Assembly (NCBI RefSeq): GCF_023278565.1
Contig: NC_064681.1
Coordinates: forward strand, 1-64,000
Direction: 5' to 3'
DNA: 64,000 nucleotides
Origin: Colletotrichum lupini
Lineage: Eukaryota; Ascomycota; Sordariomycetes; Glomerellales; Glomerellaceae
Each line of letters begins with the position of its first letter. Position 1 is the first letter of the stretch. Position numbers and translations under genes: made by a program. Shown piece after piece: positions 49,140-60,638 of this stretch. The notes under the pieces are model-generated. The model was given only the letters and a program-made list of their open reading frames with translations. It was not told where the DNA came from and did not search any database.

Positions 49140-50220
49140 GTTTACTTAAATAATACCCTTAGCGTTATCTTCGTCGCTAAGGAGAGCCTCGACTAAATTA
49201 CGGAGCTTATTATTCCTAGCGATGTTATAGTTAATATCCTAATAAGCTTTAAATATTTTATTAAAAGTGATTTAGTTAATTACGATATTTAGGAGTAGCT
49301 CGTTATCCCTCGGAACTCCTAAGCCCCTTAAGTTGCGATTCTTAACGTATTTAATAAAGCTTCTAGCGGTAGTAAACTTAGTAAGGATAACGGGTCGTAG
49401 GTTTATAGGGATAGCTATAGCGCGGGTAAGCTACTTAATAAAGGCGCTAAGGTCCTTATAAATATATATTACCCTCCTCGTGCGGCGTCTAGGCTCGTCT
49501 ATTTTAATAATAGCCTCGAGGTTATCGAGGATATCGTCGTTATCGAGTTCGATTAGGTTATTAGCGCGTCCTAGGCTTACTAAACGAGGCTTCTAAACTA
49601 GAGGCGTATCGTCCCTAATATTATATAGGTTCGTACTCGTTCCTAAGGCCCTATATAATTAGCGTACCTACTTACTAACTAGTCTAATTTAGGGGCTCGG
49701 GGCTAGGCCCGAGGCGGGGCCGGGTGCGTTAATATTAATAAGGTTCCGTCGGCTACCCTCAGAGAGGTACTAAGCTATCGGGTTAAGCTCGGAATCGAGT
49801 ACTAGGTAAATAGGGGTAGGAATATAGCCTCGCGTCCTGGGCTCGTTAACGTTCGGATAGACGTTTAAGTTAAAAACGTCGGGGTTACTAACGTTTAGGT
49901 TAAGGTAAAACGGGTACGTCCGTTTAGTATACTCTTCGTTATATAACCGTTATATATTACTATTATTTAAAAGAAAGTCGCGTGCGAGATTAATTTACTA
50001 AGCCGATAGGAATCTAATACTAGATCGTATTATATTAGTATAGTAGTAAATTATAGTACGGCGGTAGGCTACTCTAACTATTCTCTTAAACTCCGGGGTT
50101 ATAATTATATTAGGGTCCTTAATACCAAGATCGAGGGTATCCTAAGGGTTAAACGGTAAGCGCTATTAGGTATTTTAGGCGTTAGATAATAATCAAGCTA
50201 TAATAACGTTAAAAAGTGCG
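49140..50220 (-). pseudogene. Decayed gene with acidic region (unknown)
   Basis: Clear at 49.86-49.49 kb on the minus strand: RGYIPTPIYLVLDSELNPIA, YLSEGSRRNLININAPGPAS, GTSTNLYNIRDDTPLV, KPRLVSLGRANNLIELDNDD, ILDNLEAIIKIDEPRRRTR. A Pro/Ala/Gly linker leads into an Asp/Leu-rich acidic segment and then a basic RRRTR end, as in many nuclear proteins. That is an impression, not an assignment. Confidence 0.5.
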
Positions 50221-50849
50221 ATATAGAGTAATATAGAGGAGGTAGAGTACTTAAGAGTAGATATTTATTATATAAAATAAGAGGTATGAGCGAGAACGTC
50301 TATAGTTAGTTATTTATTAATCTTCTTTGGGGTTAAGACTAACGGTATTGAGCAATCCCGTAATAGTAGTATCGTCGCTTTAACCTCGACTCGTAATAAG
50401 GTATAAGCGTACGTACGTTCTCGTATTTAATTCTTATTATTACTCGTAATATACGATAGTATCCCTTATTTCTTATAAACGGCGTCCTAGAGCCCGTATT
50501 TATAAACGTCGAGGTTGCGAGGTATAGCTTTAAAATAAACGGGTAAGCTAGGGGCGGCTTATTTCTTAACCTAGCTATCCCCGCGATAGGGATACTAAAA
50601 TAGGCTTATATCTTCGTAAACACGTTACCCTTATTTACTAAATCGAGTCGGCTCTAAAATAGGAATATTAATAAATTAGGACTAACTACGTATATTCCGC
50701 TAACCCCGGCTTCGAAAGTTAAAATAAAGGATTATTTACTATTTACCTCGTCCGCTAAGGTATTATAACCCCTACTATAGACTTTTACGTCCTTTTATAA
50801 TATCCTCTTATACTAAGAGCGGAGCTCGAGCTCGAGCTCTCGCTATTAT
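50221..50849. other. Intergenic, no clear gene
   Basis: A GAGCTCGAGCTCGAGCTCTC run of alternating CTCGAG/GAGCTC sites lies at about 50820-50840. Otherwise RIP-altered DNA with no frame I can support. Confidence 0.4.
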
Positions 50850-51370
50850 TAACGCTAACTTATAAAGCTATATCCCCCTAATAATAGTACGTTTTTTAAA
50901 ATATTCCGTTTAAAGGGTTAAACTATTAAAGTAATACGAGCGGGTATAGGGCGATTCGGAATTAGCGAGGGGGTAATAAGGTTTATATATAAATACGTTT
51001 ACTAAGGGAAGGACGTATACGGTTATATTAAAATACGAGTTATTTTTAAGCCGAGTAGCTAAAGTTTTACTTTCGTAAGGGACTACTCCCCTCGTATAAG
51101 TCTATATCTAAGAATCGTAATTCTTTTTAAATAAAATCTAGGCCCGAAGCTTAAAGAGAACGCCTAGTAAACGACCCGCTATATTCTTAACTATATCCGG
51201 GCACGAAGCTAAAACAAAACTACGACCGACTAAATAGCTTAGTATATATTTTAAGTAACCCGTAGAGCTTAGGGTAGATAAAGATATTTTTTTAAAATAA
51301 TTACTAACTTAGAGAAGACTAATAGGAATAAGGTAGTAACTACGACGAGACTCGTTTTACTCTTTTAAAA
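50850..51370 (+). pseudogene. Decayed fragment related to 47.5 kb
   Basis: Plus-strand codons read DVYGYIKIRVIFKPSS, FTFVRDYSPRISLYLRIVIL, NLGPKLKENA, TTRYILNYIRAR, then the shared segment FFKIITNLEKTNRNKVVTTT. The final segment aligns with 47457-47520. Family unknown. Confidence 0.4.
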
Positions 51371-51399
51371 GCCCTACGCGTCGTTAGTAATACTAAACC

Positions 51400-51850
51400 C
51401 TTAAAATACGCGGTCGTATATTAGCTTTTTATTTAACGTCGCGGGGTTTAAATACTTTATAATTATTAAGCGCCGGTCCTTGGGGGATATAGTAGTTACC
51501 CTCTTCTACTTCGAGCCTACGTAGCCGTTATAATAAAACGTCGAGCTCTAAATAATATAAGGGTAGTCGATAGCTATTAAACCCCGTTTTAAACGTGTTC
51601 GTAGTTAGTCTATTACCTCCTCGGACTAGTTCTTTTTAAGGACGCGGAGACGAAGCCGTCCGTTATGCTCCTAACTTATAATAATCGCCGGGCCTTTTGG
51701 GTTATTCTTTAGTAATACGGCCTCGTGCACGCTAGTACGATATCTATACTATTAATAGACCTCAAGTCTAGGCCCCTACTATCTAACTAAGATTTTCCTA
51801 GGTTATTTACGGGGACGTCTATTTAGTATCGTAGAAGACCGTGCGTAGAA
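51400..51850 (-). pseudogene. Decayed short gene fragment, unknown
   Basis: Minus-strand codons read GLDLRSINSIDIVLACTRPY, RITxKARRLL, VRSITDGFVSASLKRTSPRR, LSTTLILFRARRFIITAT. Strongly basic. Convergent with the fragment that ends at 51370. Confidence 0.35.
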
Positions 51851-52599
51851 GAGCTAAATATATAAAAAGGTTAGAGTATAATAATAGTAATAACAATACG
51901 GGTATAAACGCTAATAAATAGGAGATATAAACGGGAGATATGGGCCTTTTTATAAAGAGGTTCGGCTAGGCAAAATAATATAATTATAAAGTCTGTTTAG
52001 TATTCGAGAAATCGATATCCTCGCGTCTTAGTAACGCCGTTATTTCTTTAAAAAGAGAACGAGTTGCGCCGTATACTAACGCTTTTATAATAGTATATTA
52101 GTATTATCTTCGTTAAGAAAATAGGACGCGATATATAAGGACGATAACGTTAGGTTAAAGTATTAGTATTTATAATACTACTCGGGTAAAAAGAAATATA
52201 TAAACTATGTAATTATTTATAGAGTGCTTATAATAATTATCTTTTATAAAAACTAAACCGTTATAAGGACTCGGATAAGAATAGACCGTCGATAAGAACG
52301 TAGTCAATGTACTATTAATATAATAACGTAGCCGAAACGTCCTAATTTACTTATCCCGATCGTACGAATCTTACCGATTATTAAACTTAACCGATACTAA
52401 ATATTTTATAAGACCCTCGCTAAGATTATAAGTCGTATCCCGACCGTTTTATACGATTAAATAGTACTATTTATCGTCGATTTTCTAACGCTCTTATTAA
52501 GTATCTAATTCACGTTTAGTACGCCTCGTGAGCTACTATTAAAGAGGTATAGTGAATAGGTAAGTAGGTCGAGAGTAATCTATTTTGTAAAAAACATTA
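51851..52599. other. Intergenic, no gene seen
   Basis: RIP-altered DNA ahead of the 52.6-kb plus-strand frame; it presumably includes that gene's promoter. No repeats noted. Confidence 0.4.
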
Positions 52600-53560
52600 A
52601 ATGCGCTAATCGAGAGAAATAGCCCTACTTCTAATATTAAAATAAATAACGACCTTACTATAGTTAATACCAAATAGTTAATAAAGGTTTAAGCTAAATA
52701 GCTTAAGTACGTAATAAGTAGTATTAATATATATAACCTATTAACCGAGCTATATACCCTTAGGATCGTAAGTATTATAAACGACTTTAACGGTACTATA
52801 ACTACTTACTTAGCGGCGCGTCTTATTTATAATAAGGTTCGAACTATAACGAATACGATTATCTTTACTTTTATATTTTTAAAACCGGTAGTAAGAGACC
52901 TGGATAACGAGAGAAAGTTATACCCGCTCGTGCGCATATCCGCTAGCCGTTTATATAACCGAGCCCGAGATTAGTTTACGTTTATAAAATAAAGACCTAT
53001 AAATACTTCGATCGACTTTATTATAAGCTTTAATACTAACTACGATATATATAGGAACTACTATGACTATATTTACGTAACGGTCTTAATAAATTAGGCG
53101 TCGTAGAACCTAAACGAACTCTCGTTCTACGTCTCTAATTTATAAAGTTTTACCTAGAGTAATAAGTCTATTAAGAACTACCGAAGCTAGATTTTATACT
53201 ATTTATAAAAGAGCGTCGCAAATACCGGCCTAAACAGAAGGAACCCCAGACGCCTAATATCTTTCGATACTAAGAGATCGTTAAATACTAAAATAATACG
53301 GAGACGATACGAAGAAGCACGTTATTATAGAATTACTACCGTTATCGAGACGTATACTAAGAGACTTAATAACGCGGCTAGACTCCCCTAAGACTTAATT
53401 CGCCCTTTTCTTAGTTAGCTTAGGTAAGAGCGTAATTAATAAATAAACTATAAAAATACAGTAGCGAATCTGTTTATATATCTAGAGGTCCTAAACGACA
53501 TAATAGATAGTTTAGGTAAGATATATCGGCTACCGTATAAATACTATTAGGGCTAACCTC
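52600..53560 (+). pseudogene. Decayed gene, about 320 codons (unknown)
   Basis: A continuous plus-strand frame with TAA/TAG breaks only: DLTIVNTK, LTELYTLRIVSIINDFNGTI, TNTIIFTFIFLKPVVRDLDN, YPLVRISASRLYNRARD, SIDFIISFNTNYDIYRNYYD, ELSFYVSNL, NTGLNRRNPRRLISFDTKRS, LNTKIIRRRYEEARYYRITT, VIETYTKRLNNAARLP and NLFIYLEVLNDIIDSLGKIY. Basic C-terminal half with Arg clusters. No domain recognised. Confidence 0.55.
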
Positions 53561-53727
53561 TATTATATGAAGATTCTTATAGAGTTTATAAGATCCTTCT
53601 TTATTTTAGTTATTTACTATAAGGTAATTGAAGTTCTGTTATTAAAAAAAAAAAGGACTCTTTTATCGTAAGATAATATTAAGTAGCTACGGTAGTATAG
53701 TAATAATAAAGGGGGTGTGCTATCTTA

Positions 53728-54540
53728 TCTTTCGTTTACGACATAGCGAATAAAAGAATTTTAAGATTTTGGTTAACTTAAGATTTTAGTTAATTTTTTT
53801 ATTCGCGACTAGGCGTACGAAAGAATTTATAGGTACTCGATTCTTTTATTTACTATATAGCGAACGAAAGAATTTATAGATACTAAATTCTTTTGTTTAT
53901 TACATAGCGAACGAAAGAATTTTAAGATTTTAGTCAATTTAAGATTTTAGTTAATTCAAGATTTTAGTCAATTTAAGATTTTAGTTAATTTAAGATTTTA
54001 GTTAATTTAAGATTTTAGTTAATTTAAGATTTTAGTTAATTTTTTTGTTTACGACATAGCGAATAAAAGAATTTTAAGATTTTAGTTAATTTAAGATTTT
54101 AGTTAATTCTAGATTTTAGTTAATTCTTTCGTTTACCACATAGCGAACGAAAGAATTACTAAGATTTTACCTAATTCTTTCGTACACTACATAGCGAATA
54201 AAAGAATTTTAGTATTTTACCCAATTCTTTTATATACTACATAGCGAACGAAAGAATTTTAGTATTTTAATCAATTCTTTTATACACTACATAGCAAACA
54301 AAAGAATTACTAAGATTTTACCTAATTCTTTCGTATACTACTTAACGGCCGAAACGTTTTTCAGAATTTACCTACTTAACGGACGAAAGAATATTATAAA
54401 TTTGCTTAAACCCTTTGGTTACTACTTAACGACTAAAAGAACTTCGAGATTTTGCCCAATTCTTTCGGTTACTACTTACTAACCTTAACTTTCCGATATT
54501 TTAGCTAATTCTTATAATTAGTATTTAGCAAATGAGACAT
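53728..54540. repeat. Hairpin satellite, block 1
   Basis: Tandem units of 47-67 bp, each built around TTCTTTCGTT...AACGAAAGAA arms flanking an AGCGACCTAGCG-like centre, followed by one or more 17-bp TTTAAGATTTTAGTTAA spacers. At 53930-54040 the 17-bp spacer alone is repeated six to seven times. The array decays after about 54370. Confidence 0.95.
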
Positions 54541-55189
54541 TTATGAGGTTTTGTTTTAAAATATCTAATACTATGTTTGTAAGTTTATTGTTATTATAAC
54601 TGTATTAATTGACTTAATTATATTTTATCCTATTTATATATAATAGCTAAGAAGGGTGTCGGGGTTATAAGACTATCTAGCCTTATATATATTCTTATTT
54701 ACGTTAAGAAGGGGGGAGTTACTTTAGACGATCTATCTTCTTAAGGGAAATATAATATTATAGTTAAAGGGGCCTTTTAATTTAATAAAACGTGGTTATA
54801 GCTACTCTCCCGTAGCCCGACTATATCCTACGTAATACCGATAATATAATTACTAGGATCCACACTCGCTAGCGTCTTTTATCGTAACGCGTACCTCGCT
54901 CTTATTTTTAACTTCTAAAAAACAATAACTACTTTTTATACGTCATAACGCCCGTAATAACCTAAACAAAACACACGTCGTAATATTTTAGTAAAACACT
55001 TTCTATAGTCTTTAAAGTCTTCTTAATAGCAGGTACTTTCTATAACTTATGTTCTATTTATCTTTTATTTTAAGTTTAATTACTTTTAAGTTTAATCGAT
55101 TAGAATCGCGTTACGTCGCGTTAGGCTATTATTTTTATAAGTTAACTTATTTCTATCGGTCACTACGTAATAGACGAAAGAACACGGTA
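54541..55189. other. Unique DNA between satellite blocks
   Basis: At 54541-54620 I count seven TG and no CA, another one-strand mutation patch. The rest includes ordinary RIP-altered DNA. A 63-codon ATG frame at 55049-55240 runs into the satellite and is not a credible gene. Confidence 0.6.
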
Positions 55190-57000
55190 AGTTTATATAA
55201 TTCTTTTAGTTACTACGCGACGGACGGAAAAACATCGTAAGTTTACTATATGCTTTTAGTTACTACGTAACGGACGAAAGAATTTTAAGATTTTAGTTAA
55301 TTATTCCGTCTAACACCTAGCGACCAAAAGGATTACTAAGATTTTAGTTAATTCTTTTGTCTAATACTTAGCGACCGAAAGGATTACTAAGATTTTAATT
55401 AATTTTTTCGTTCGCAACTTAGCGTATAAAAGAGTTTATAAGTACTCGATTTTTTTATTAGCGACTTAGCAAACGAAAGAATTTCGAGATTTTAGTTAAT
55501 TCTTTCGTTAGCGACCTAGCGAACGAAAGAATTTTAAGATTTTAATTAATTTAAGATTTTAGTTAATTCTTTCGTTAACGACCTAGCGAATAAAAGAATT
55601 TTAAGATTTTAGTTAATTTAAGATTTTAATTAATTCTTTTATTCGTAACCTAGCGCACGAAAGAATTTATAAGTACTCGATTCTTTTGTTAGCGACCTAG
55701 CGAACAAAAGAATTTCGAGATTTTAGTTAATTTAAAATTTTAGTTAATTCTTTCGTTCGCGACCTAGCGTATGAAAGAATTTATAAGTACTTAATTCTTT
55801 CGTTAGCGACCTAGCGAACGAAAGAATTTTAAAATTTTAATCAATTCTTTTATTAGCGACCTAGTAAATAAAAGAATTTTAAGATTTTAATTAATTTAAG
55901 ATTTTAATTAATTCTTTTGTTAGTAACTTAGCGAACGAAAGAATTTTAAGATTTTAGTTAATTTAAGATTTTAGTTAATTCTTTCGTTCGCGACCTAGCG
56001 CACAAAAGAATTTATAAGTACTTAATTCTTTCGTTAGCAACCTAGCGAACGAAAGAATTTTAAGATTTTAGTTAATTTAAGATTTTAGTTAATTCTTTCG
56101 TTTACGACATAGTAAACGAAAGAATTTTAAAATTTTAGTTAATTTAAGATTTTAGTTAATTCTAGATTTTAGTTAATTCTTTTGTTTATTATATAGTAAA
56201 CGAAAGAATTATTAAGATTTTGCCTAATTCTTTCGTATACTATATAGTAAATAAAAGAATTTTAGTATTTTACCCAATTCTTTTGTATACTATATAGCGA
56301 ACGAAAGAATTTTAAGTTTTAGTTAATTTAAGATTTTAGTCAATTCTTTCGTTAGCGACCTAGCGAATAAAAGAATTTTAAGATTTTAGTTAATTTAAAA
56401 TTTTAATTAATTCTTTTGTTCGCGACCTAGCGCATAAAAGAATTTATAAGTATTTAATTCTTTCGTTAGTAACCTAGCGAATAAAAGAATTTCGAGATTT
56501 TAGTTAATTTAAAATTTTAGTTAATTCTTTCGTTAGCAACCTAGCGAATAAAAGAATTTTAAGATTTTAGTTAATTTAAGATTTTAGTTAATTCTTTCGT
56601 TCGTAACTTAGCGTACGAAAGAATTTATAAGTACTCGATTCTTTTATTAGCGACCTAGCGAACGAAAGAATTTATAAGTACTCGATTCTTTCGTTAGCGA
56701 CTTAGTATACGAAAGAATTTATAAGTACTCGATTCTTTCGTTAGCGACTTAGTATATAAAAAAATTTATAAGTACTCGATTTTTTTATTTACGACCTAGC
56801 GTATAAAAGAATTTATAAATACTCGATTCTTTCGTTAGCGACCTAGCGTATAAAAAAATTTATAAGTACTTAATTCTTTTATTAGCGACCTAGCGCATAA
56901 AAGAATTTATAAGTACTCGATTCTTTTATTAGCGACCTAGCGCACAAAAGAATTTTAAGATTTTAGTTAATTCTTTTAGTTATTACTTATTAAATAAAAG
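55190..57000. repeat. Hairpin satellite, block 2
   Basis: About thirty more units. In 56600-56950 the simplest 47-bp form predominates (arms plus TTTATAAGTACTCGA); elsewhere the 50- and 67-bp forms with one or two 17-bp spacers alternate. The least mutated centres read TTCTTTCGTTCGC-GACCTA-GCGxACxAAAGAA, so the ancestral unit had 13-base inverted arms and a 6-base loop. No coding potential. Confidence 0.96.
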
Positions 57001-57152
57001 ATCTTTTAGGCATTACTTCTTAAATAAAAGAATTTCTTAAGTTTTATTTAATTTTTTTTAGTAATTACTTAATAGCTCAAAGAATTCCGTAAACTTCTTT
57101 ACTTATTTTTATTTATATTAAATTATTTAAAAAAACTTTCTTTTATTAATAT

Positions 57153-57262
57153 TAGGCGGCTATAGTAGTAAAGTAATATTAAGTGGTTACGGTAGTAAAG
57201 TAATATTAAGTGGCCACGGTAATAAAGTAATATTTAGTAGCCACGGTGGTTAAGTAATATTA
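57153..57262. repeat. 27-bp minisatellite, four copies
   Basis: Four 27-bp units starting TAAGTGGCCACGGTAATAAA or close variants. They keep more G and C than the 8.2-kb array, so they show the ancestral form best. Same unit as 8191-8381. Confidence 0.9.
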
Positions 57263-58037
57263 TATTTTATAAATAAAAAAAATAATTTATTTATATATAT
57301 TAAAAAGTAATAACTAAGTAGTTATAATATAGTAATACTTTTATTAATTTCTCGCTTTTTTAAAATATACCTTTTTTTAAGTAAAAAGTATGCGAAATTC
57401 TTAAAATTTCCTAAACCTAAGCCCATTTAGCCTACTTAATTAGTGCGGGCAACCTACGTTTATAGCCGTTATAAACCCGCTAGAGATTAAATATCTTACC
57501 TATTCCTATTCCGCTTATAAAGGTTAATTAAAATCTTTACCGAATTTATAAATATTAGTCTCCCACCGTTAATTAAGCGCGTTATTTCCTCTCTACGATA
57601 TTTTTATTCTTATAAAACGAGAATCTCCCTATCTCTATTTAATATTATTATCCTCTAGCCCTAGGTAATAGGGCCTTTATACTCTATAATAATATACGCC
57701 GTATTATTATTAGCCGCCGCAGCCGCGATCTAGCAAGAGACCGTCTAGTTCTAGCTAGCCCAACCTATTACCGCAATAGGCCTAGGATAACTTAAGTCTT
57801 CTTAGTAAGGTTAGTTTAATATATAATCTTTAACATTAATACTAATAATAGTCACTTTAGTTATCGGCCGCTAGCCTCCCGGGTATAGACTTTAGGCTTT
57901 TTAGCCCAGACTCTATCTAAATAGATCCTAGCCTTCCGTACTCTAAACCGCCCCCTTAGGACACTCTACTATAGACGTCTACTACCTATACGACGCCTCC
58001 TATTAGTACTAGTCCCCTTAGCAACCCGATTAATCAG
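57263..58037. other. Upstream region of the bZIP gene
   Basis: AT-rich until about 57.42 kb, then normal-complexity DNA. From about 57.72 kb CA dinucleotides are retained while TG is missing. No coding frame; probably the promoter of the gene at 58197. Confidence 0.5.
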
Positions 58038-58046
58038 TATAAAAAG
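58038..58046 (+). promoter_or_regulatory. TATA-box-like element of the bZIP gene
   Basis: TATAAAAAG, about 150 bp before the inferred start. It is followed by a pyrimidine-rich leader (CTTTCCCACTTACCTTCCTC and similar) typical of fungal 5' UTRs. Confidence 0.5.
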
Positions 58047-58196
58047 ACTAACAATATTCTCCCATCTCTACACCCGATAACTCAACATCTAGTATACTAA
58101 CTACATATCTCAGCTTTCCCACTTACCTTCCTCAATACCTCATTACCCGCCTTTTTCAACACCTTCTCTAACACCTTCCTCCCGGTTCAGCTAGAT

Positions 58197-58556
58197 ATAC
58201 TCTTTAAGTCCAGCTCTAGTTCCAATTCCAATTCCAACAGCCCGAACCAGCCTCTACCCCTAGATATATCAGTATATACTACTACTTCGGGGGCTAAGTT
58301 ATCTCACCGGTCCTCTCCGAATAACAAAGCTCAGGACCTAGAAGTAGCCACTCCTTATACTAACAAAATCCTGCGCCGTCAGCAAAACACGATTACTACT
58401 CGCAAGTATAAACAAAAGAAGGTTAATCGCATCGACGAACTAGAATTATTACTAAAGGAGATAACTCGGGAAAGGGACGATTTACGAATCCGCCTCGTTC
58501 ATTAAGAGGCTAAGACCGAAGCGCTTAAGAGTGTTATGCATAAGGATATTAAGTAG
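58197..58556 (+). pseudogene. Small bZIP transcription factor, lightly RIP-mutated
   Basis: A plus-strand frame of about 120 codons. The start is inferred as ATA (ATG with TG changed to TA) at 58197, opening LFKSSSSSNSNSNSPN. A Ser/Asn/Pro-rich N-terminus leads to the basic region: ILRRQQNTITTRKYKQKK, with the bZIP-invariant Asn at codon 64 and Arg nearby; the two Thr after Ile are GCT (Ala) codons with TG changed to TA, restoring the usual N-x-x-A-A-R-K-Y pattern. Then VNRIDELELLLKEITRERDD and LRIRL follow as the leucine zipper. One internal TAA at 58503-58505, then EAKTEALKSVMHKDIK and TAG; the true stop may instead be about 35 bases on. bZIP proteins dimerise and bind DNA. Nearly intact but dead as it stands. 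Confidence 0.85.
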
Positions 58557-60638
58557 TAACGCCTTACCGGGCTTCGCCTCCGTTACTAAGCTTATAGTAA
58601 ATAAATAGGCGCGCTAGGTAGGTCGGATATTCTCGTAGAATAATCAATAAATAAAACCCTCGATTAGTTATAATATATTCCATAAAGCTACTTATAACGT
58701 CGCGGCACCTTTATAATAACCCTTTGGCACTTATTAAGTTATAAAATAAGATTATAAATTAAGCGCGATCGTAATAATAACAATGCACCCGTAATTTAAC
58801 ATAGCTTATTCTATATCTATACACTAGTTTACCAACATTAGTATAGTCACCTTCAGGCTCTTAGTTATAATAGAATAGCAAACGATAATTAATATCTTAA
58901 TTAGTCTATAACAAGTAAGGGTTCAATCACGAATAGTTCAATACGGCTCTCCGTTATATATACTCATATACCGCCACATAAGTAAATAAAACACCTCCTC
59001 TCTATAAGTCGCGACGACGAAATATACCAGTCGTCACTAACATAAGTACCAGACAGTATTAGCGCGCCTAGGAGGGAGGAGGGGGTTTCTAAGGGAGGGG
59101 CAGACTTAAAAAGCGCTCACTTTCGGGATCTCCATTAGCAACTCAGGGTAGCGCCAGTCATCCTTTAACACAAAAATCCCTACTAGCGCGGATAAATCAT
59201 CATAAGCTATGCTTAGCGTCTCATTTAGATCTAACCACTAACTAACTAATTAAGGCTAATCAGTCTAGGATTATAACTAGTTACGGGCGGAATACAAACG
59301 GAAACTTTATCTACCGATTATCCGTTTTAAAGTCACCAATTAAGAAACGGGACGGCAAAGGACCCCGAGCATTCATATAATTGCATTTATAAAGTTAAGG
59401 GTTCTTCAATACGGGTTCCACCCCGTTAGTACTAGTTTAGTCAAAAGGCACAAGCTACACAATTTACATAATATATCCATTTATTCCCGCCAGCAACGAG
59501 CTACTCCAGTAATATACATCTCTATATTCATATACGGGTCGATTTAACTTAGAACGCATTAGCCGCCATCTATCCTACCTATTCTAGGGTTCTAGCTATT
59601 CGTTATCTTTAGCTAATTATAACATCACGATATTATCATACTAGTAGCATCGCTTAATAATCTTATACGAGGTTAGGCGAGGCCTCGGGACGGGACTTAG
59701 GTACAACCACCTCATATCTTCGGGACTAGTATCTATTCAGATCCCAGCCTCTTTAGGCAAATCAAAGTGTTTTTCGCTTAAAACTCCATGCATTTATAAT
59801 CTTATCAAATAAAAACTAAGTAAGTAACGATAAGAAGCCGAAAAATAAAAAGTCCTTGCGGTCGCAAGGGTCATAATACTTCCTTCGTATATTAAAGGGT
59901 TACGTACGATCTCGATGTTTTTAGCATAAGCTATACTAAAAAGCTTCTTTATATATAATCTTATTATAATTAGCGAGATAATATCAGTACATAGCATAAT
60001 ATCCTTATATTTTCAAATAGGAAAAGAGAAAATATAAGATATTTTTATTAGGATGTTAATAAGTATACGACATAGGGAAGAAGCTCATAGAGGCTAACTA
60101 CTATTAAGGTCTAAAAGAGGAATTACTAAAATCTGCCCTTCCCTCGAGGTATATTACTAGCGCTCTATATATACTTAAGCTACTTTTTTATTACTTAGTC
60201 CCCTTTTTTATACTCCCTTAAGCTATCCCTTAACTAACGAGGCCTAACTAGCAAGGCTTAATAAGGTGCTTCCTCCCCTAGGTTTTATCCTAAAGCTTAT
60301 TTATAGTTTATATACGCTACGTTAATCCCTTATTTAAGAGGTCCTTAGATATATAGTACGAGGGCGGGTATAAGCGGCGCCTATCGGCCCGAGTATAGAC
60401 CCCTTACTTTAGATAATAGCCCCATAATTCTATACCTAGGTCGCTCCTATTTATAAACCGTCCTTACGACTACTAGTACCTGGGCAGTCGTCGCCCCACT
60501 TTTATTTATTAATATTAACCCCCTTCTAAGCTACTATAATTCCGAATTCCTTCTCTCTTTTTTTTTTTATCCGTAATTATCCTTTTTATATATAGTCTCT
60601 TATTTTTATTAGTGTCTATACTACTCCCTCGTTACGTA
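58557..60638. other. Non-coding DNA with one-strand mutation
   Basis: In 58861-59460 a hand count gives about 41 CA and 2 TG, so only minus-strand cytosines were converted. The polarity fades after about 59.8 kb, where some TG and CA coexist. A 67-codon minus-strand ATG frame at 59794-59997 has no family features and I do not call it. From 60.06 kb symmetric loss resumes. Confidence 0.75.

Noticed and set aside
9291..53560. A giant Starship-type mobile element carrying the unknown genes
   Set aside because: The mixture of many unknown genes suggested it, but I found no tyrosine-recombinase (DUF3435) captain, no defined ends and no target site. Multicopy subtelomeric genes explain the data with less.
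59794..59997. A 67-codon minus-strand ATG frame in the less-mutated tract
   Set aside because: Tempting because this region is less decayed, but it has no recognisable motif, no leader signals and no continuation. Kept as non-coding.
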